From contig BSDZ01000094.1 of assembly GCA_030268105.1 (NCBI GenBank), forward strand, positions 1,335,001 through 1,399,000: a stretch of 64,000 nt of DNA. Direction: 5' to 3'. This DNA is from Volvox africanus. Taxonomy: Eukaryota; Chlorophyta; Chlorophyceae; Chlamydomonadales; Volvocaceae. The notes beneath the pieces were generated by a model. That model was not told where the DNA came from and made no database searches. It saw only the letters and a program-made list of their open reading frames with translations. Position 1 is the stretch's first letter. The number at the start of each line of letters is the position of its first letter. A program made the translations under genes and the position numbers. This document shows, one piece after another, positions 1 through 28,067 of this stretch.

Positions 1-649
1 ACAGAGACAGCGGAAGACTTTAAGACGAAGAGAGATATAACTTACAGTCTTACAGATCGGAACGATGCAATGGATGAAAATCGCCGGAAGCGCCGGAAGC
101 AAGCAATCATCACGCGGCGGTGATTAGCGAAGTTCAGGCTTAGCTCGGGCTAAGTAGAAATGCGTATAGCAATAATGATGTAGAACACGCGAGTGTTCTC
201 CGGTATCGAATTTCTTATCTTGCTTAGCCGTCCTCGCATCTGTTATACTCGCAGCATCGCAATGCCGTACGATTCACATTAGGAGGCCGATCCTAGATGT
301 GACAACCCTACTGCGTATAGGCAATGTCTACGCATAACAACATATAAGCCTTTCCGGCATTCGCATGATGCAAGGGTCCGGATAACGATATCCGGTTGCA
401 AGGCATGTATCGCGACGAGTGCGGCGCTCTCAACGTGTGCTGTAATGAAGTAATATTATATCAGATAATATTACTTATCGTTTCGTAGCACGAGCATAAT
501 GCGCACTTCAATGATTCGGGCTTTCATGCATGCCAGGCGGATTTGCCATGATGCGATGTTGTGATGGATAATGACAACATGCCAAATGCATATATAAATG
601 TATGCGAATACATTTATATCATGCAGGTTCATTCATATGCATTGATCGT
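1..649. other. No gene recognised; one short perfect hairpin
   Basis: No ORF with family features is visible. The only structure I see is an AT-rich inverted repeat with 12-bp arms at 448-459 and 465-476 around a 5-base loop. It could be the end of a small transposable element or chance AT-rich structure; no flanking duplication is obvious. Confidence 0.5.
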
Positions 650-1939
650 TCATGCATTCATCACAATAGCACTTCGCCTTGTAGGATCACATCGACCTAC
701 GCGTCGGCGGAAAACGAACCGTAGCACAACATCCACCAAGGCGGTGAAACTGAGTCCAGCCGTTGCCAGAGAAATAAGGGGAAGAGCCGATCCTGCAGTC
801 ATAGCACCCAATGCGGCTACCAAAAGGGCAGAAGTGAAAGGATCAGGTGACACAGGTGTGTATGGCTGCGGCGCATCAAACCATACCTCTGCAGGATACG
901 GGATGCCAGGTAAAGCAACCTGCTGGCCTGAAAGGTCAAGACCATTAAAGAGACCAGTACCTTTTGGAAAGGACTGAACCTTGCGCATACCTACAAGTTC
1001 ACCAGAGGCCAGACGAGCTTCATGCTGTGGTAAAAGAATACCAGCTGCTGTATCAGGTTGATGATGCTTGCAAGTGCGGTAATGACTGAGCAAGGCCCGT
1101 AAGTGATGAACTGAGGAGGGAATCAGAACGACGGTGTGCCCATCAAGGTCAGCCGATGAAAGGGAACGTCCACGAGGTGCCAGGAGGTTACACGTGGAAT
1201 CAAACCCAGCCTTGACAGCCAAGGCATCAAACGAAAACCGGCGACCAACGGCGGTCTCAAGGTCAGCAAGGACCTCTGGGCGCAAGGCGCGCACAAAGCT
1301 ACGCACACCCGAACCTATCTGTCCGGACTTAGAAAACCCAGGCAAGCTCTCCTCAGCACTAGCCTGGGCAAGGCCCTAGTGGCCATTGCCTTGTGCCACG
1401 GCGGCACGAGCCTCAGGGGAATGCAACGTGCACTCATCATATGAGTGGCCGGCAACCCGGCAGCAAAAGCAAACGTTGCCCCCTGCCTCCTGACGCAAAT
1501 CCCTCAAGTCACCATGGGTGAGCTGGCGACCATAACGGTTATAAAACCGGGTGAGCTCACGCTCCTGGTCCGCCGTCAAGGATTGCGGTTTAACACCTCC
1601 ACCACGACCCGGCTGGTGCCCACGGCGGTCCCCACGTGTATTTTCCCTGCCTCCCGAACTAGGACGCTTGTCACGCTGACGGGGACGGGACGCTGAGGAA
1701 GGACCGGTGCCTACAGCGGCAGCGGCAGCCTGCGGTGCGTGAGCACGCACACGCTTAGTTGGGGGCTCTCCATCAGAGGCCTCCATAGCGTCATATCCAA
1801 CCACATCCTGCATAGTGATGGCATTAGAGTGAACACCAGAACGGAACCGGCGTTCAGGGAGGATGCGGGCCTCTTCACCAGAGGCATGACGCACAAGGTC
1901 ATCATCATCACAACACGTCCGCAGCCCAAGCCAGCGCAA
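650..1939 (-). pseudogene. LTR-retrotransposon gag with zinc knuckle, interrupted by one UAG
   Basis: Read on the minus strand, one frame is open from 1939 to 650 except for a single TAG at 1378-1376. The upstream part (187 codons) is basic and Gly/Arg-rich, then ends with a CCHC zinc knuckle (C-x2-C-x4-H-x4-C, about residues 157-170), as in retroelement nucleocapsids. The downstream part (about 230 codons) contains a His-Tyr-x2-Cys-Lys segment and a FPKGTGLF segment resembling the region between gag and protease in green-algal Ty3/gypsy elements. Near its end, an ALVD segment followed by FV and Arg-rich sequence may be a damaged aspartic protease site, with DVV where DTG or DSG is expected. 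No ATG opens the frame; the first is about 43 codons in. It is probably a truncated element; alternatively gag-pro expression by UAG readthrough. Family assignment is moderate, the zinc knuckle is clear. Confidence 0.65.
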
Positions 1940-2318
1940 AGGTGTTCAATCTTCTACAACGTTGTTTCCTGGTAAATTGTGTGGAATCCTAACCTAATGT
2001 AATGCAATGATCCGTAAATGTATATATTAAGGCATTGATGAACAAAACGTCCATCCATGCTGACTTTCAGTGATATTCACCGCTCGTGGAAATGAAAACA
2101 TGCGCGCAGGGGAAGTCATCATACAGGTTGATGATACGCCCGACAGCAACACCACTGCTGGCGGCGGCAGTCGAATGGATTGCCCACTTAAGGATGACTA
2201 CAAGGGGTTCCAACAGCGCTACATTCGATTCACACGTGATGAGGGGCTGGTGGAAAAACCAAATGAACAACCATTGCCTATAACCTTTCCCACGCGCTTT
2301 GGGGCAGTGTACTCCGAC

Positions 2319-4279
2319 GGAAGTCAGGTACTGGAGGTCTTACGGCGTGAGCAGCTGTATGCCAAGCAGTCCAAGTGCCACTGGGCTCTTTCCCAGGTGG
2401 AATACTTGGGACATGTGGTGTCTGCCGATGGCATCCGCATGGACCCCTGTAAGACTGCTGCCGTAAAGGACTGGCCGACTCCGACCTCTTTGCCGGAGCT
2501 GCGCAAGTTTTTGGGCCTTACCAATTACTTTCGTAAGTTTATCTCTGGGTACTCCTCCCTTGCTGCACCTCTCACGTCACTCACTCGCAAAGACGCTTCT
2601 AGTCTCCTGAGGCTTGGACCCCTGGTTGCCAAGCTGCGTTTGATGCGATCAAGCACGCTGTTGCTAATGATCTGGTGCTGCATTTTCCTGATTACTCCTT
2701 GCCCTTTCGTGTCGAGCTCATCTCTGATGCCTCGCTGCAAGGATCAGGCGCCGTTCTGGTGCAGAATGGGCGTCCCATTGCGTTCACCAGTAAGAAGTTC
2801 TCTCCGGCGGAGCGGGGCTATACTACCAGAGCGTTGGTTGGAATACATGGCACGTTTCAACTTCACCTGGGAGCATCTCTCCGGATCCCTCAATGTTGCC
2901 GATGCATTGAGTCGCCATCCATCCCTGCATGCCTTGCTCGCTTGCATAAGGACCCCCTGGCTGGACACGTGGGTGTTACCCGCTTGGTGGAGCTAGCACG
3001 TCGCCATTTCTGGTGGTCCTCCTTGGCCCAGGATGCTGCTCACTTTGTGCAGCAGTGTGACGATTGCCAACGCTCTAAGCCCCTTTCCGGTAAACAAGCA
3101 AGGTTGCTTCAACCCTTGCCGATTCCGGTGGCTCCCTGGGAAAGTGTTTCCCTTGATTTTGTTGTCGGTCTTCCTCCGTCTGAGGGGGGAAACGATGCCG
3201 TGCTCGTCATGGTTGATCGTTTGACCAAGATGATGCACCTTGCGCCTACCACCACCTCGGTGACTGCAGAGCAGACGGCTCATCTGTTCTTTGATAATGT
3301 CATGCGTTTGCATGGCATACCCAAGTCGGTCATTTCTGATCGTGGGCCCCAGTTCGGTGGCAAGTTCTGGGCATCCCTAGGTGACCTTGTCAATGTTCGT
3401 GTGAACCTTTCCACTGCCTACTATCCCCAAACGGATGGGCAGACGGAACGCATGAATTGCACCTTTGGCGACATGCTGCTTACTTACGCTGGCAATAACC
3501 CTCGCGTGTGGGATACTTTCCTATCTGCTGCTGAGTTTGCCATGAACAATGCTGTTAACCGGTCTACGGGACAGTCTCCGTTCTTCTTGAACTATGGCTT
3601 CCACCCCGCAATTCCACTGGCTCGGGAGTTGGATGTGCCTGCCTCAGCTGCCAAAGCTTTTGCGAGGTCATACAATGACCGCATGACTGAAGCTAAGCAC
3701 CTCCTTGAGGTTGCACAGCAGCATACCACTGCGTACTACAACCGTGGTAAGAAGGAAACCACCTTCAAGCCTGGTGATTCTGTACTCCTCAGTACTAAAA
3801 ACCTACGGCAACTTGCCACAGGTCCGCGCAAACTTTTGCCGCGTTGGGTGGGACCTTACCCTGTGAAACGCATGGTTGGTCAGGCAGCGGCCGAGCTTGT
3901 CCTTCCCGCGAATATGTGTATTCACCCCACCTTCCACGTGTCTCTGCCGCGTCCTTACAGGGCAGTACCAGATACGTTGGTTACCAATGGATCCAATATT
4001 TCCTCTGGAAACCCCGGGACCAGTCCTGATGGACCGCCACCAGTAGATTGGTTGAACAACGAACCACTCTACTCGGTTGAGTGCATTCTTGACTACCGTG
4101 CTCGCCGTATCGGGAAGAAACGAACACGGCTGGTGCACGAACACCTTGTCAAGTGGAAGGGTTATTCTTCCGACCAAAATAGCTGGGAACCTGCGCAGAA
4201 CTTTACCCCTGACCTGATCCCTGATCTTGAAGCAGCTCGAGCCCGTGCACGAGGGCGCTGCGAGGACGCCGCATCCTAA
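2319..4279 (+). pseudogene. Ty3/gypsy chromovirus pol, 5'-truncated and frameshifted
   Basis: The sequence begins inside reverse transcriptase at about 2319 (segments QSKCHWALSQVEYLGHVVS and ELRKFLGLTNYFRKF). It shifts frame near 2600-2615, where the RT-RNase H connection continues in the next frame (ANDLVLHFPDYS, then LISDASLQGSGAVL). The RNase H core is deleted around 2825: a distal RNase H piece (WLEYMARFNFTWEHLSG, VADALSRHP) sits in the first frame, and the integrase resumes in the second. The integrase is otherwise long and readable. It has an HHCC zinc domain ending QQCDDCQRSK, catalytic D in SLDFVVGLP, D in ISDRGPQFGG and E in TDGQTERMN. A C-terminal chromodomain follows (YSVECILDYRARR, LVKWKGYSSDQNSWEP), which places it among chromoviruses. 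gag, protease and the RT finger/palm start are missing. It cannot be autonomous. The gag fragment at 650-1939 lies head-to-head, so either two elements collided or one was rearranged. Confidence 0.93.
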
Positions 4280-4800
4280 AGGGGGAATAGTTGTTGTATT
4301 ACGGTACTGGCCTTAGCTCCTTGCTAAGTAAGTAGCCCGTGGCTACACCCTCTATGTGCAAATATAGAGGCTAAGGGTTGCATGCCCTAGTGCGACTGTG
4401 ACACTGTCACTAATAGACTCAGTTGAGTTCGGTTTCACTGATTGATCATATGTATTTCCTTAATACATATCCACGTTTTCTCTTCCTTAGAGATTACGGT
4501 TCTTTACGGAGGCTTTCCGTACTGAGCTCAGAGTACCTATGCTCTGCTCTTCCTATCAACCGGTAGTTATCACTACCACTAGTTTGGGGTGATACAACAG
4601 GCGACAGGTCACAGCTGATTGCATGTAGTGGCCAGTGGTTCGTGGGGTAATAGTATCCGTCCTTTTTGGGCGGGGCCCCGGCGCGAGGCGCTCAGGGGGG
4701 CCTGTGGGATTGCCCATGTCCGTCGGTCTCTCTGTCTCTCTGTAACGGACCAAACATAATATCTCGCCCGGCGGAAACGCGATATTGGTCACATATTACA
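4278..4800 (+). repeat. Candidate polypurine tract and 3' LTR of the chromovirus
   Basis: Directly after the pol stop lies a purine run (4278-4290, AAAGGGGGAATAG) as expected for a polypurine tract. The next base run starts TGTTG at 4292, and a sequence ending TTACA at 4800 could close a ~509-bp LTR of TG...CA form. No 5' LTR is present to compare, so the right boundary is a guess. Confidence 0.4.
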
Positions 4801-6190
4801 TTCTATATTGCAAGGTATCTTTATTTTGGTCGATAATAATCGTACGAGTACATACAAGTTTGTCAGTCTTCTTTGACCCCGGTCAAGGTCACATCGACGC
4901 CTCTCGGCCTAAATTTCATTCCAAAAGGTGCCGCGTCTCTCATAATGGAATTCTGGTATGACGGTGTGAAATGAATCGAATAACAGTTTGGATGACTAAG
5001 CTGCTCTCACAGGCATGGCGATTTGCCACCAGCAGGTCGACGAATTTGCTTACAGTTATCTACAAAGAATGTAACGTTGTGTACAATTAATTTAAGCCAA
5101 TTCTCGGGGCAGAAGAGTTCCACGTGCCGACATGGAGCTCGATGCTGTGGGGTGAATTGCTGAAGCCCCAGGGATTTCGGATATACAGCTTAAAGCTTTC
5201 CATCAGTAGTACTGGCGACACTGTAACACTTGACGTCCTCGCCGTTCGCTTTGGAAATGATGCAGCATTTGTTGTCTGCCGTACTGGCCATCGATGCGGC
5301 ATGCACCTGGGATCCACGCGATTCACGCGGCGCCCGCAGGCGTTGCTGACGATTCCCCTGGTGCGTGTGTGGCAAATAATCCCGAAATTCCTCAGACATT
5401 TAAATTTAGGATAAATCCACTCAATTATTCACCGGATTGACGGGCCCGCCACTTGCGACGTTGGCCTCCGCCAACACGCGCAATCCGTTGTTTGCTCTCA
5501 GCGAACACGTCTTGCTTGTGCAAGCCTTAGAGCACACGCCCAACTTATGTAAATAAATAACATCTTGCCGACGGCCCCCCTAACTAGTAGCTAGTAACTA
5601 GTAACTGGCAATTAGTAACGAGTAACCTCGCTGCGAATTCGCTCGTGTCATGCCAAAAATCTCTACTAGACGCCCCGACCAAGTGCCCTGCAGCGGCCGT
5701 GATGGTGGATCTGGATGCTCGGCCGGCTGCACGGCTGCAGCTGCTGATTCATCACAGCTCCGCTGCCCGGCTTCCAGGATGCAGCCGCCTTTGGCTTGAG
5801 CTGCCGACCCACCTATGGCTGCCGACCCACCTACGGTTGCGCGGCCTGAAGCGCAGGTCGCCGCTCCGACGCCCTGGTACGACCAGGGCTCGGCTGGCGG
5901 CGAGCGCCTGGGCACCACGGAGATGCATAACACGGCGGGCTGCAGCGGAGAGCACCATGGGCCGGCTGGTACCCACGGTGAGTGTGGGTCGCGTGCATGA
6001 TATGTGTATTTGCATCGGCCCTGGGGGCCTCCGCTTGGATTCGTGGTTGATCCTCCTGGTTACAGGGGTTGGACGGATGGTGCATGTTGGCATTCGCACA
6101 ACGACCCGCGGCGCCTGCCAATTATGTGGATATGCTGCCCAGCCCACGTCATGTGGGTTGGTATCACATGGTGTACGGTGATAGCTGCCT
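4801..6190. other. Gene-free stretch between two transposon relics
   Basis: No ORF has recognisable family sequence. Small features seen are a run of diverged ACTAGTAACT-like copies around 5582-5625 and an 18-bp direct repeat at about 5799-5834. The GC content and Pro/Arg-rich open frames rise from about 5650 and run into the Helitron-like ORF, so part of this may be its degraded 5' end. Confidence 0.5.
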
Positions 6191-7189
6191 GTGGATGTCC
6201 GTCGCCCTACCGCTCTTATCCGGGCCGCCCCTCAACCTCACCCTCCATCACCCGATACCCATTCAGGACTACCTCCACTGTCCCCGCCAGCCACAACCCC
6301 ATCTACGCTTCCACCTCCCAGCCCTCCCCAGCAGCTCGGTGTTGCTGCGGCTATACTCGCCGCTGGGATGGCCGCGCCGGAGGATGAAGCCCCGCCTCAT
6401 GACCCCGGACCTACCCAATCTGGTCAGGTGTTCTCTTTGGGTGCCGCGGATCCCTCACCGGCCGCACTCCGCTCCCGCCGTCGTGGCCAACTTCTGAACC
6501 GTGGCGGCGGCCGCGGCCGTAATCGCGGCCGGAGCCAGGGAGAGCGTGACGACCTAGCAACCAACGCACCATGCTTCCCGCAGCAGCGGTCCCAAGGCCC
6601 CAGGGGCGAGGATATGGAGGACCATCCTGCCGGCGCTGAGGATCCAGCGGCAGCCAACATACCTTCACTTACACCAGCTGTCTGGGGCCGCAGGGCTAGT
6701 ATCAAGCACGGGCGCACCTATGTATCGCCTGACACCAGTGACCGTGCGCGTGTACGACGTGCCATATCACGGATCCGTCGCAACCAGGCGCCAGCTGAGC
6801 GGCAGCGTGAGCGTGCCGCCGAAGCGGCCTACCAACAGCAGCGCCGTGCCAACATGACGGACGAGGAGCTGCAGCGGGAGCGAGCCGTCGACGCGGCCTA
6901 CAAACAGCAGCGCCGCGCCAACATGACGGACGAGGAGCTGCAGCGTGAGCGTGCCGTCGACGCGGCCTACCAACAGCAGCGCCGCGCCAACATGACGGAG
7001 GAGGAGCTGCAGCAGGAGCGAGCCGCCGACGCGGCCTACCAACAGCAGCGCCGTGACAACATGACAGAGCAGGAGCGGCAGCGGGAGACCGCCAACCGTG
7101 CTGTGCGCCGCATGCGCGCCCGCGCTTCTGGTGGGCGGGGCGCCGACGTGCTGCAGGCGAAATGGGAGGAAACACCCAACAACATGTGA
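6191..7189 (+). CDS. STPR-repeat protein, N-terminal part of a Helitron-type transposon ORF
   Basis: The open frame starts after a stop at 6182; the first ATG is at 6368, giving 273 residues. The N-terminal part is Pro- and Gly/Arg-rich and low-complexity. From the frame residue 207 on there are four consecutive 23-residue units of the form ERAxxAAYxQQRRANMTxEELQR. This is the Score-and-Three amino-acid Peptide Repeat (STPR), first named in silk-gland factor FMBP-1, a DNA-binding repeat also found at the N-terminus of many large Helitron/PIF1-type transposon proteins. The frame closes at 7189, but a Helitron-like DUF6570 segment lies 0.9 kb further on the same strand. This is therefore probably one broken transposon gene rather than a host transcription factor. 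It could also be an intron-containing gene whose next exon is downstream. Confidence 0.6.
   Translation: MDVRRPTALIRAAPQPHPPSPDTHSGLPPLSPPATTPSTLPPPSPPQQLGVAAAILAAGMAAPEDEAPPHDPGPTQSGQVFSLGAADPSPAALRSRRRGQLLNRGGGRGRNRGRSQGERDDLATNAPCFPQQRSQGPRGEDMEDHPAGAEDPAAANIPSLTPAVWGRRASIKHGRTYVSPDTSDRARVRRAISRIRRNQAPAERQRERAAEAAYQQQRRANMTDEELQRERAVDAAYKQQRRANMTDEELQRERAVDAAYQQQRRANMTEEELQQERAADAAYQQQRRDNMTEQERQRETANRAVRRMRARASGGRGADVLQAKWEETPNNM
6809..7084 (+). repeat. Tandem 69-bp STPR-encoding repeat, 4 units
   Basis: Four 69-bp units encode four 23-residue STPR motifs. The units differ mainly at a few codons (Q/K, D/E, N/D), so copies are recent or homogenised. A fifth, degenerate unit follows and blends into an Arg-rich tail. 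Confidence 0.85.
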
Positions 7190-7339
7190 GAGCGAGCTGT
7201 CATCGCGGTTTCTATCCGAACGCACTGATCAACTGTTCAGATCGGGTGAGCCACAGTGCACGCGTGCTTGGGGTTTGGGAAAGCGCTTGCACAGTTTATT
7301 TACCATAGCCATTCCCCAGTCATGCAACGAAGCTCCCCA

Positions 7340-8661
7340 TACGGGGTTGGGATCATGGACAAGTGTCATTTTTGCGACAGGTGGCGTCCTTTGACACCGT
7401 GCCACCTGACTGTCCTGTGTTACCTGCCTGTCCCAAAACCTTCGCTCCACTCCCAGGACCTGATCGGCACGCTTCACCCGCTACTGGAAGCGGCTGAGTG
7501 ACGAGCTGACGCCACCCACCACGAGCGTGCGATCAATGATGGCGGTGATGGCGCAGGCGAAGGCGGTCGTGCGGACCACGCCTACCCCGAGCGCGAAATT
7601 GAGGAGGGCGGCGATGGCACAGGTGAAGGCGGCGGCGGCGGCAATGACGCCGGTCTTGCCGCTGGCCAGGTGGATCCTGCACCTCCCGACGACGACCCCG
7701 CCAACCAGCAGGCCGGACCGGCCGCGGACGGCCCAGCGCCTGCTGACGGCCACTAAGCCGAGGTTGCGGTGGGGGACCAGGCCCTGCAGATGGAGGGCGG
7801 CCGGAGGCGCAGTGCTCGGGGCCACGGCCGACGGGCCGCAGGTGCGGGCGAGGCTGCCGCCCCCGCCGGGCTGGGCAGCGGCTTGCGTGGGCATCACGGC
7901 AGGGGGGTCATTGGGCGCCGTGGCGGCGATGGCCAGCGGGGCCGCGGTACGCAACGCGGCCGGGCAGGCAGGCGACTAGCTCGTGTTGTGGTGCCTGGCA
8001 ATGACGCCGACAGGGACGAGCACCGGGACGAGCTGCCGCAGCATTATCGGTTCTGTATGACCTGTATGACGTACCTGAAGAAGGGCAAGATGCCCCCGCA
8101 GTGTGTTGCCAACCGCCTCATGGTCCGTGACCTGCCGGAACAGCTGTGCGGCCTGCGTGATGGGGAGTGGCGCCTGATGTGCCGCGCCTTCGCGTACCAC
8201 CAGCTTTACATTCTGCCAAGGGGACAGCGACTGCGGCCCGTGGCATCGCCATTACCGTTCGCTCAAATACGGAGGAGGTCACAAGCTTGCTGCCACGGGC
8301 TGTAAACAATGCTGGCATTGCGCTCGTGCATTCGGATGGCGCGCTGCCTAACCAGCAGCAGCCTAACGTGCAGGAGGCTCCACAGGACCATGGCGGCGCC
8401 GGTGCCGGGCCGGCCCCCGAGGCCCAGGCCACTGCCGGCACTGCTGCTCCGCGCCGCCGTGCACCAGTCGAGTCCATGTATTTATCCTGCCTGCTGAACG
8501 TCATGAGCCGGCATCATCGCAAACTCGCAAACTTCAAACCGTTTCATTGTGAAGTAACCGGCCTGTACGTATTGTGGGGGGCCCCGCCCTTTTTCCGGCG
8601 TCGAGAAAGCCGACACCCTACTTGTCATGCAGCGATCGACCGATGCGCCAGTTATGGCTAG
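7340..8661 (+). pseudogene. Helitron-type DUF6570-like segment, frameshifted
   Basis: Around 7353-7383 a short frame has CHFCDRW, resembling the Cys-x2-Cys-Asp-Arg-x-Trp motif that precedes DUF6570 in Helitron proteins. From about 8050 the frame reads FCMTCMTYLKKGKMPPQ, then LPEQLCGLRDGEWRLM and a PRGQ motif. This order (CxxC, LKKGKxP, N-L, LPxxLxGLxxxExxL, LPRGQ) is typical of DUF6570, which lies upstream of the Helitron_like_N domain. At about 8215-8225 the homology moves to another frame (ARGIAITVRS, then LLPRAVNNAG), indicating a frameshift or a missed splice. No Rep or helicase domain follows, so the element is truncated at ~8.6 kb. The assignment is from motif memory, not a search. Confidence 0.6.
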
Positions 8662-8905
8662 CTAGCCCCTCTATTGGTGATTCAGTGGCTGGTTTCGGAG
8701 TTATTAATCCCAAATGATAACCTATCTCCATCTGAATAAGGAAGACCCTACTTAAAATCAAATATGTAATGTATAACGCAATAAAATAATAATCTCAATC
8801 AGTCAATCCATTCTCTATCTATTCAGGCACTCGTATCCTGCTGTTTACGTGCTGCGAGTGAGAAGCAAAGCTTTCATATAATCATGATATAATACGTACA
8901 TAACC

Positions 8906-9165
8906 TCAATCAGGATCGGTCCTGATTGATAGCAGGACGAAAATCCCTCCACAGGTTGAGGGGTGGATGTGCCCCCGATGTTGGTAGATGGTGAGGACCC
9001 CTGTTATAATGACTTGCGAGCCGACTAGGAGTGGAGTTGAGGCCGCCTTTGATCCGGCAGATTCCACTGAATGCTGGTGGTGGGTGCTGAACCCGGGAAA
9101 ATCACTGATTTTGGAAAATCCAACTTTCCTAGGGGTGAACGGATGAGGGTGCATGCACGGGCTGC
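8906..9165 (+). repeat. Dispersed repeat family A, copy 1 (partial)
   Basis: This shares long diverged stretches with copies at 19527-19850, 25938-26207 (both inverted) and 28491-28985. The shared core includes GGATGCTGGTGGTGGGTGCT-like sequence followed by CACTGATTT and GGATGAGGGTGC. It is non-coding, ~300 bp when complete, with no open frame shared by copies. It could be a SINE, MITE or solo LTR; I cannot decide. Confidence 0.7.
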
Positions 9166-10085
9166 AAACCACCCATACTCTGCGTCCCCGTCACGTCTAT
9201 CGACGGAGGCTCCAGTCGTCGCTTCACCCGGCGGCGGCTGCACGAGCTATTGATGTTATATATTGCCGGAACATCCCCTATGTAGTATTATGTACTACCC
9301 ATAATAACCGATCCTGCCAGTGCGTACTACTAGCTACCTGCTCCCACGCAAATGAACTGGGTTTCATACACACGTACTGCCGGATGGATTGTAAATTAAG
9401 GCTAGCTTGCTTTGGTGCGGGATTTTTTTCGTTCCCGCTGCTGTCGCTCTACGGTGGCACGAGAGCAGCAACCATAATACCCCCGGCAGCACGCATGGAA
9501 GGAATTGAGCGACCCAGCTTCATTGCTTCGGTAAATTACTTAGCACCACGCATGCACGCACGTATTCACTTCGCACGCAAGGATGGTTTCTTTGGAAACT
9601 GACGACGGCATATGTATATATGAATGAAATATGATGGCATAAGCTTAAACATGTTACTCTTGGGCAGGACGAGCAGCCGGCAGCTTCTCCTGGATCCCTG
9701 GGCGGGGATGCCAATCATTCGTCAAACTTCCTTACGTTTTCCCCAACGGCGCCCCGAACGAATGATTGTCGTCCCGCCGGACAACAACAACAACAGATGT
9801 TCGGCTGTATGTAGCTGCGTGTGTGCATGCATGTCTACGCATGCATTGAGATGCGTTATAGATAATGGCGACGGGATAAGAAGCAAGGGTACGATAGTGA
9901 TGGATAAGAAATGGGTATCGATAACTTCGAAATGTTTCGGGGCCCCTAGCGTGGAAGGTCACGTTTGCGAACTAGGTCACGGAATGAAAGTCAATTATTC
10001 ATACGGAACAAAGATTCATTGGGTGTTGTGAGGAGAGGAGGAGGATGGCTGGGATTTCCATGCACGCTATGTTTTTTTGCTTGCG
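9166..10085. other. Gene-free stretch
   Basis: Only short unrelated open frames without family features are seen on either strand. No RNA gene or clear repeat is recognised. Confidence 0.5.
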
Positions 10086-10089
10086 TGTG

Positions 10090-10350
10090 GGTCTCTAACG
10101 CTTGAGGTGCGTTAGGCCTAACGCGCACCTTAGAATTTATGTGGGCGCATTTGACATTGCGTAACTTCGCGTTAAGTTGGGTAAGCTAACGCAAAGTAAA
10201 CGCCAAAATATTCGTCTCCCCCCCCCCAAAAAAATGTTTGCGTTTGCAGGATAAGGATGGGTTAGGATCGCATTTGCGATACGCAAAAAATTACGCAATT
10301 CGTTTGCTTTGCGTTAGGATTTGCGTAAACTCGCGTTTAGTTGCGTTAAC
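10090..10350. repeat. Cluster of GCGTTA / TAACGC and ACGCAA words
   Basis: Within ~260 bp the words GCGTTA, TAACGC, TTGCGTT and ACGCAA recur on both strands at irregular spacing, around a C-run and A-run at 10217-10234. The density is far above that of neighbouring sequence. It is not a simple tandem array. It may be a decayed minisatellite or a transposon end rich in sub-terminal repeats. Confidence 0.5.
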
Positions 10351-10959
10351 GCACGAATTCGTTGTCATAGTGTGGGATTCAGATTAGCCAGCATCACGCA
10401 CCACTCCAGCAGGGAACGAAGTCCATTCCGAGTGGATACATGATGATGAGATACGTAAGATTCTTACCTGCGTATATCTTCATTCTAGCACAGGCAGGCG
10501 ATGTGTGAGCAGGGTTGTATGTGCGTGTAGGGCCCTGTAAGGCGGTAAGGTGGGCGTTAGCAGACGGACCCCTCCATTCGTCAGGAAAGGCGGGCGGGTC
10601 GTGGTCGATTTTTGGGGGGGCAGCCCGTGCGCGGAATCAAATGCGCGGAATCTGCGGAATGCGCGGAACCTGCTTGATCGCTTATTAAACCAACTGGCGA
10701 ATAAAATAATATGTACATATACATGCATATAGAAGTACATGGCCCGAAATAACAATAATGGTGACAAGAACACAATGCTAAATAAGAAGTGATTCAGTAG
10801 TCGTCCTGGGTTCGAGACTGGGCCGCCATTATTGTTTACATCAGTCCATCATTTACATAAGTGAACGCATGCACGAGCGAGGTGTATGCGAACGGCTTGA
10901 TTGGTAGGAAAGGGAGGATACTGACAGTAGGTTGATTGGGATAACAATAATAATAATAA

Positions 10960-10991
<32 letters not shown>

Positions 10992-11184
10992 CGTATTAGC
11001 ATTTTAACATATAAAGCGATACCTTACCGCACGCCGTGAGCTACGTACGTATGAACATAGATCGCATGCGTAACGTTAGATAAGTGTGAAACCAAGCAAC
11101 TGCCCACGTAGACTACCCACCAAGCACGACGACCACGATAACCATCCGCCGACATCGATTCCGCCCCATGCATCCGTCCGACAG
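10351..11184. other. Intergenic region upstream of the subtilase gene, with (AAT)n
   Basis: No coding region is recognised. An imperfect AAT/TAA microsatellite lies at about 10943-10990. A short CGGAAT-rich stretch lies at 10634-10668. Confidence 0.5.
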
Positions 11185-11196
11185 GTATATATAATA
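11185..11196 (+). promoter_or_regulatory. Candidate TATA box of the subtilase gene
   Basis: A TATATATAA run lies about 110 bp upstream of the ATG at 11303 in otherwise mixed sequence. Position fits a core promoter with a ~80-nt leader. No transcript evidence; TATA runs are common in this window, so this is tentative. Confidence 0.35.
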
Positions 11197-11302
11197 AGCT
11201 TCCGGCTGCTGCTGGCTCGGTGGCGACTAATCGATAGTGGATAATCCGACTAGTGGAGAGCAACAACTTCGAGCCAGTCGAATCAAAACGACAATCAAAA
11301 CG

Positions 11303-28067
<16,765 letters not shown>

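Noticed and set aside
5645..6181. 178-codon plus-strand ORF
   Set aside because: Low-complexity GC-rich frame with equally long frames on the other strand; no motif recognised.
6702..7225. Minus-strand ORFs of ~150 residues with internal repeats
   Set aside because: Antisense of the STPR repeat; repeat structure comes from the plus-strand codons.
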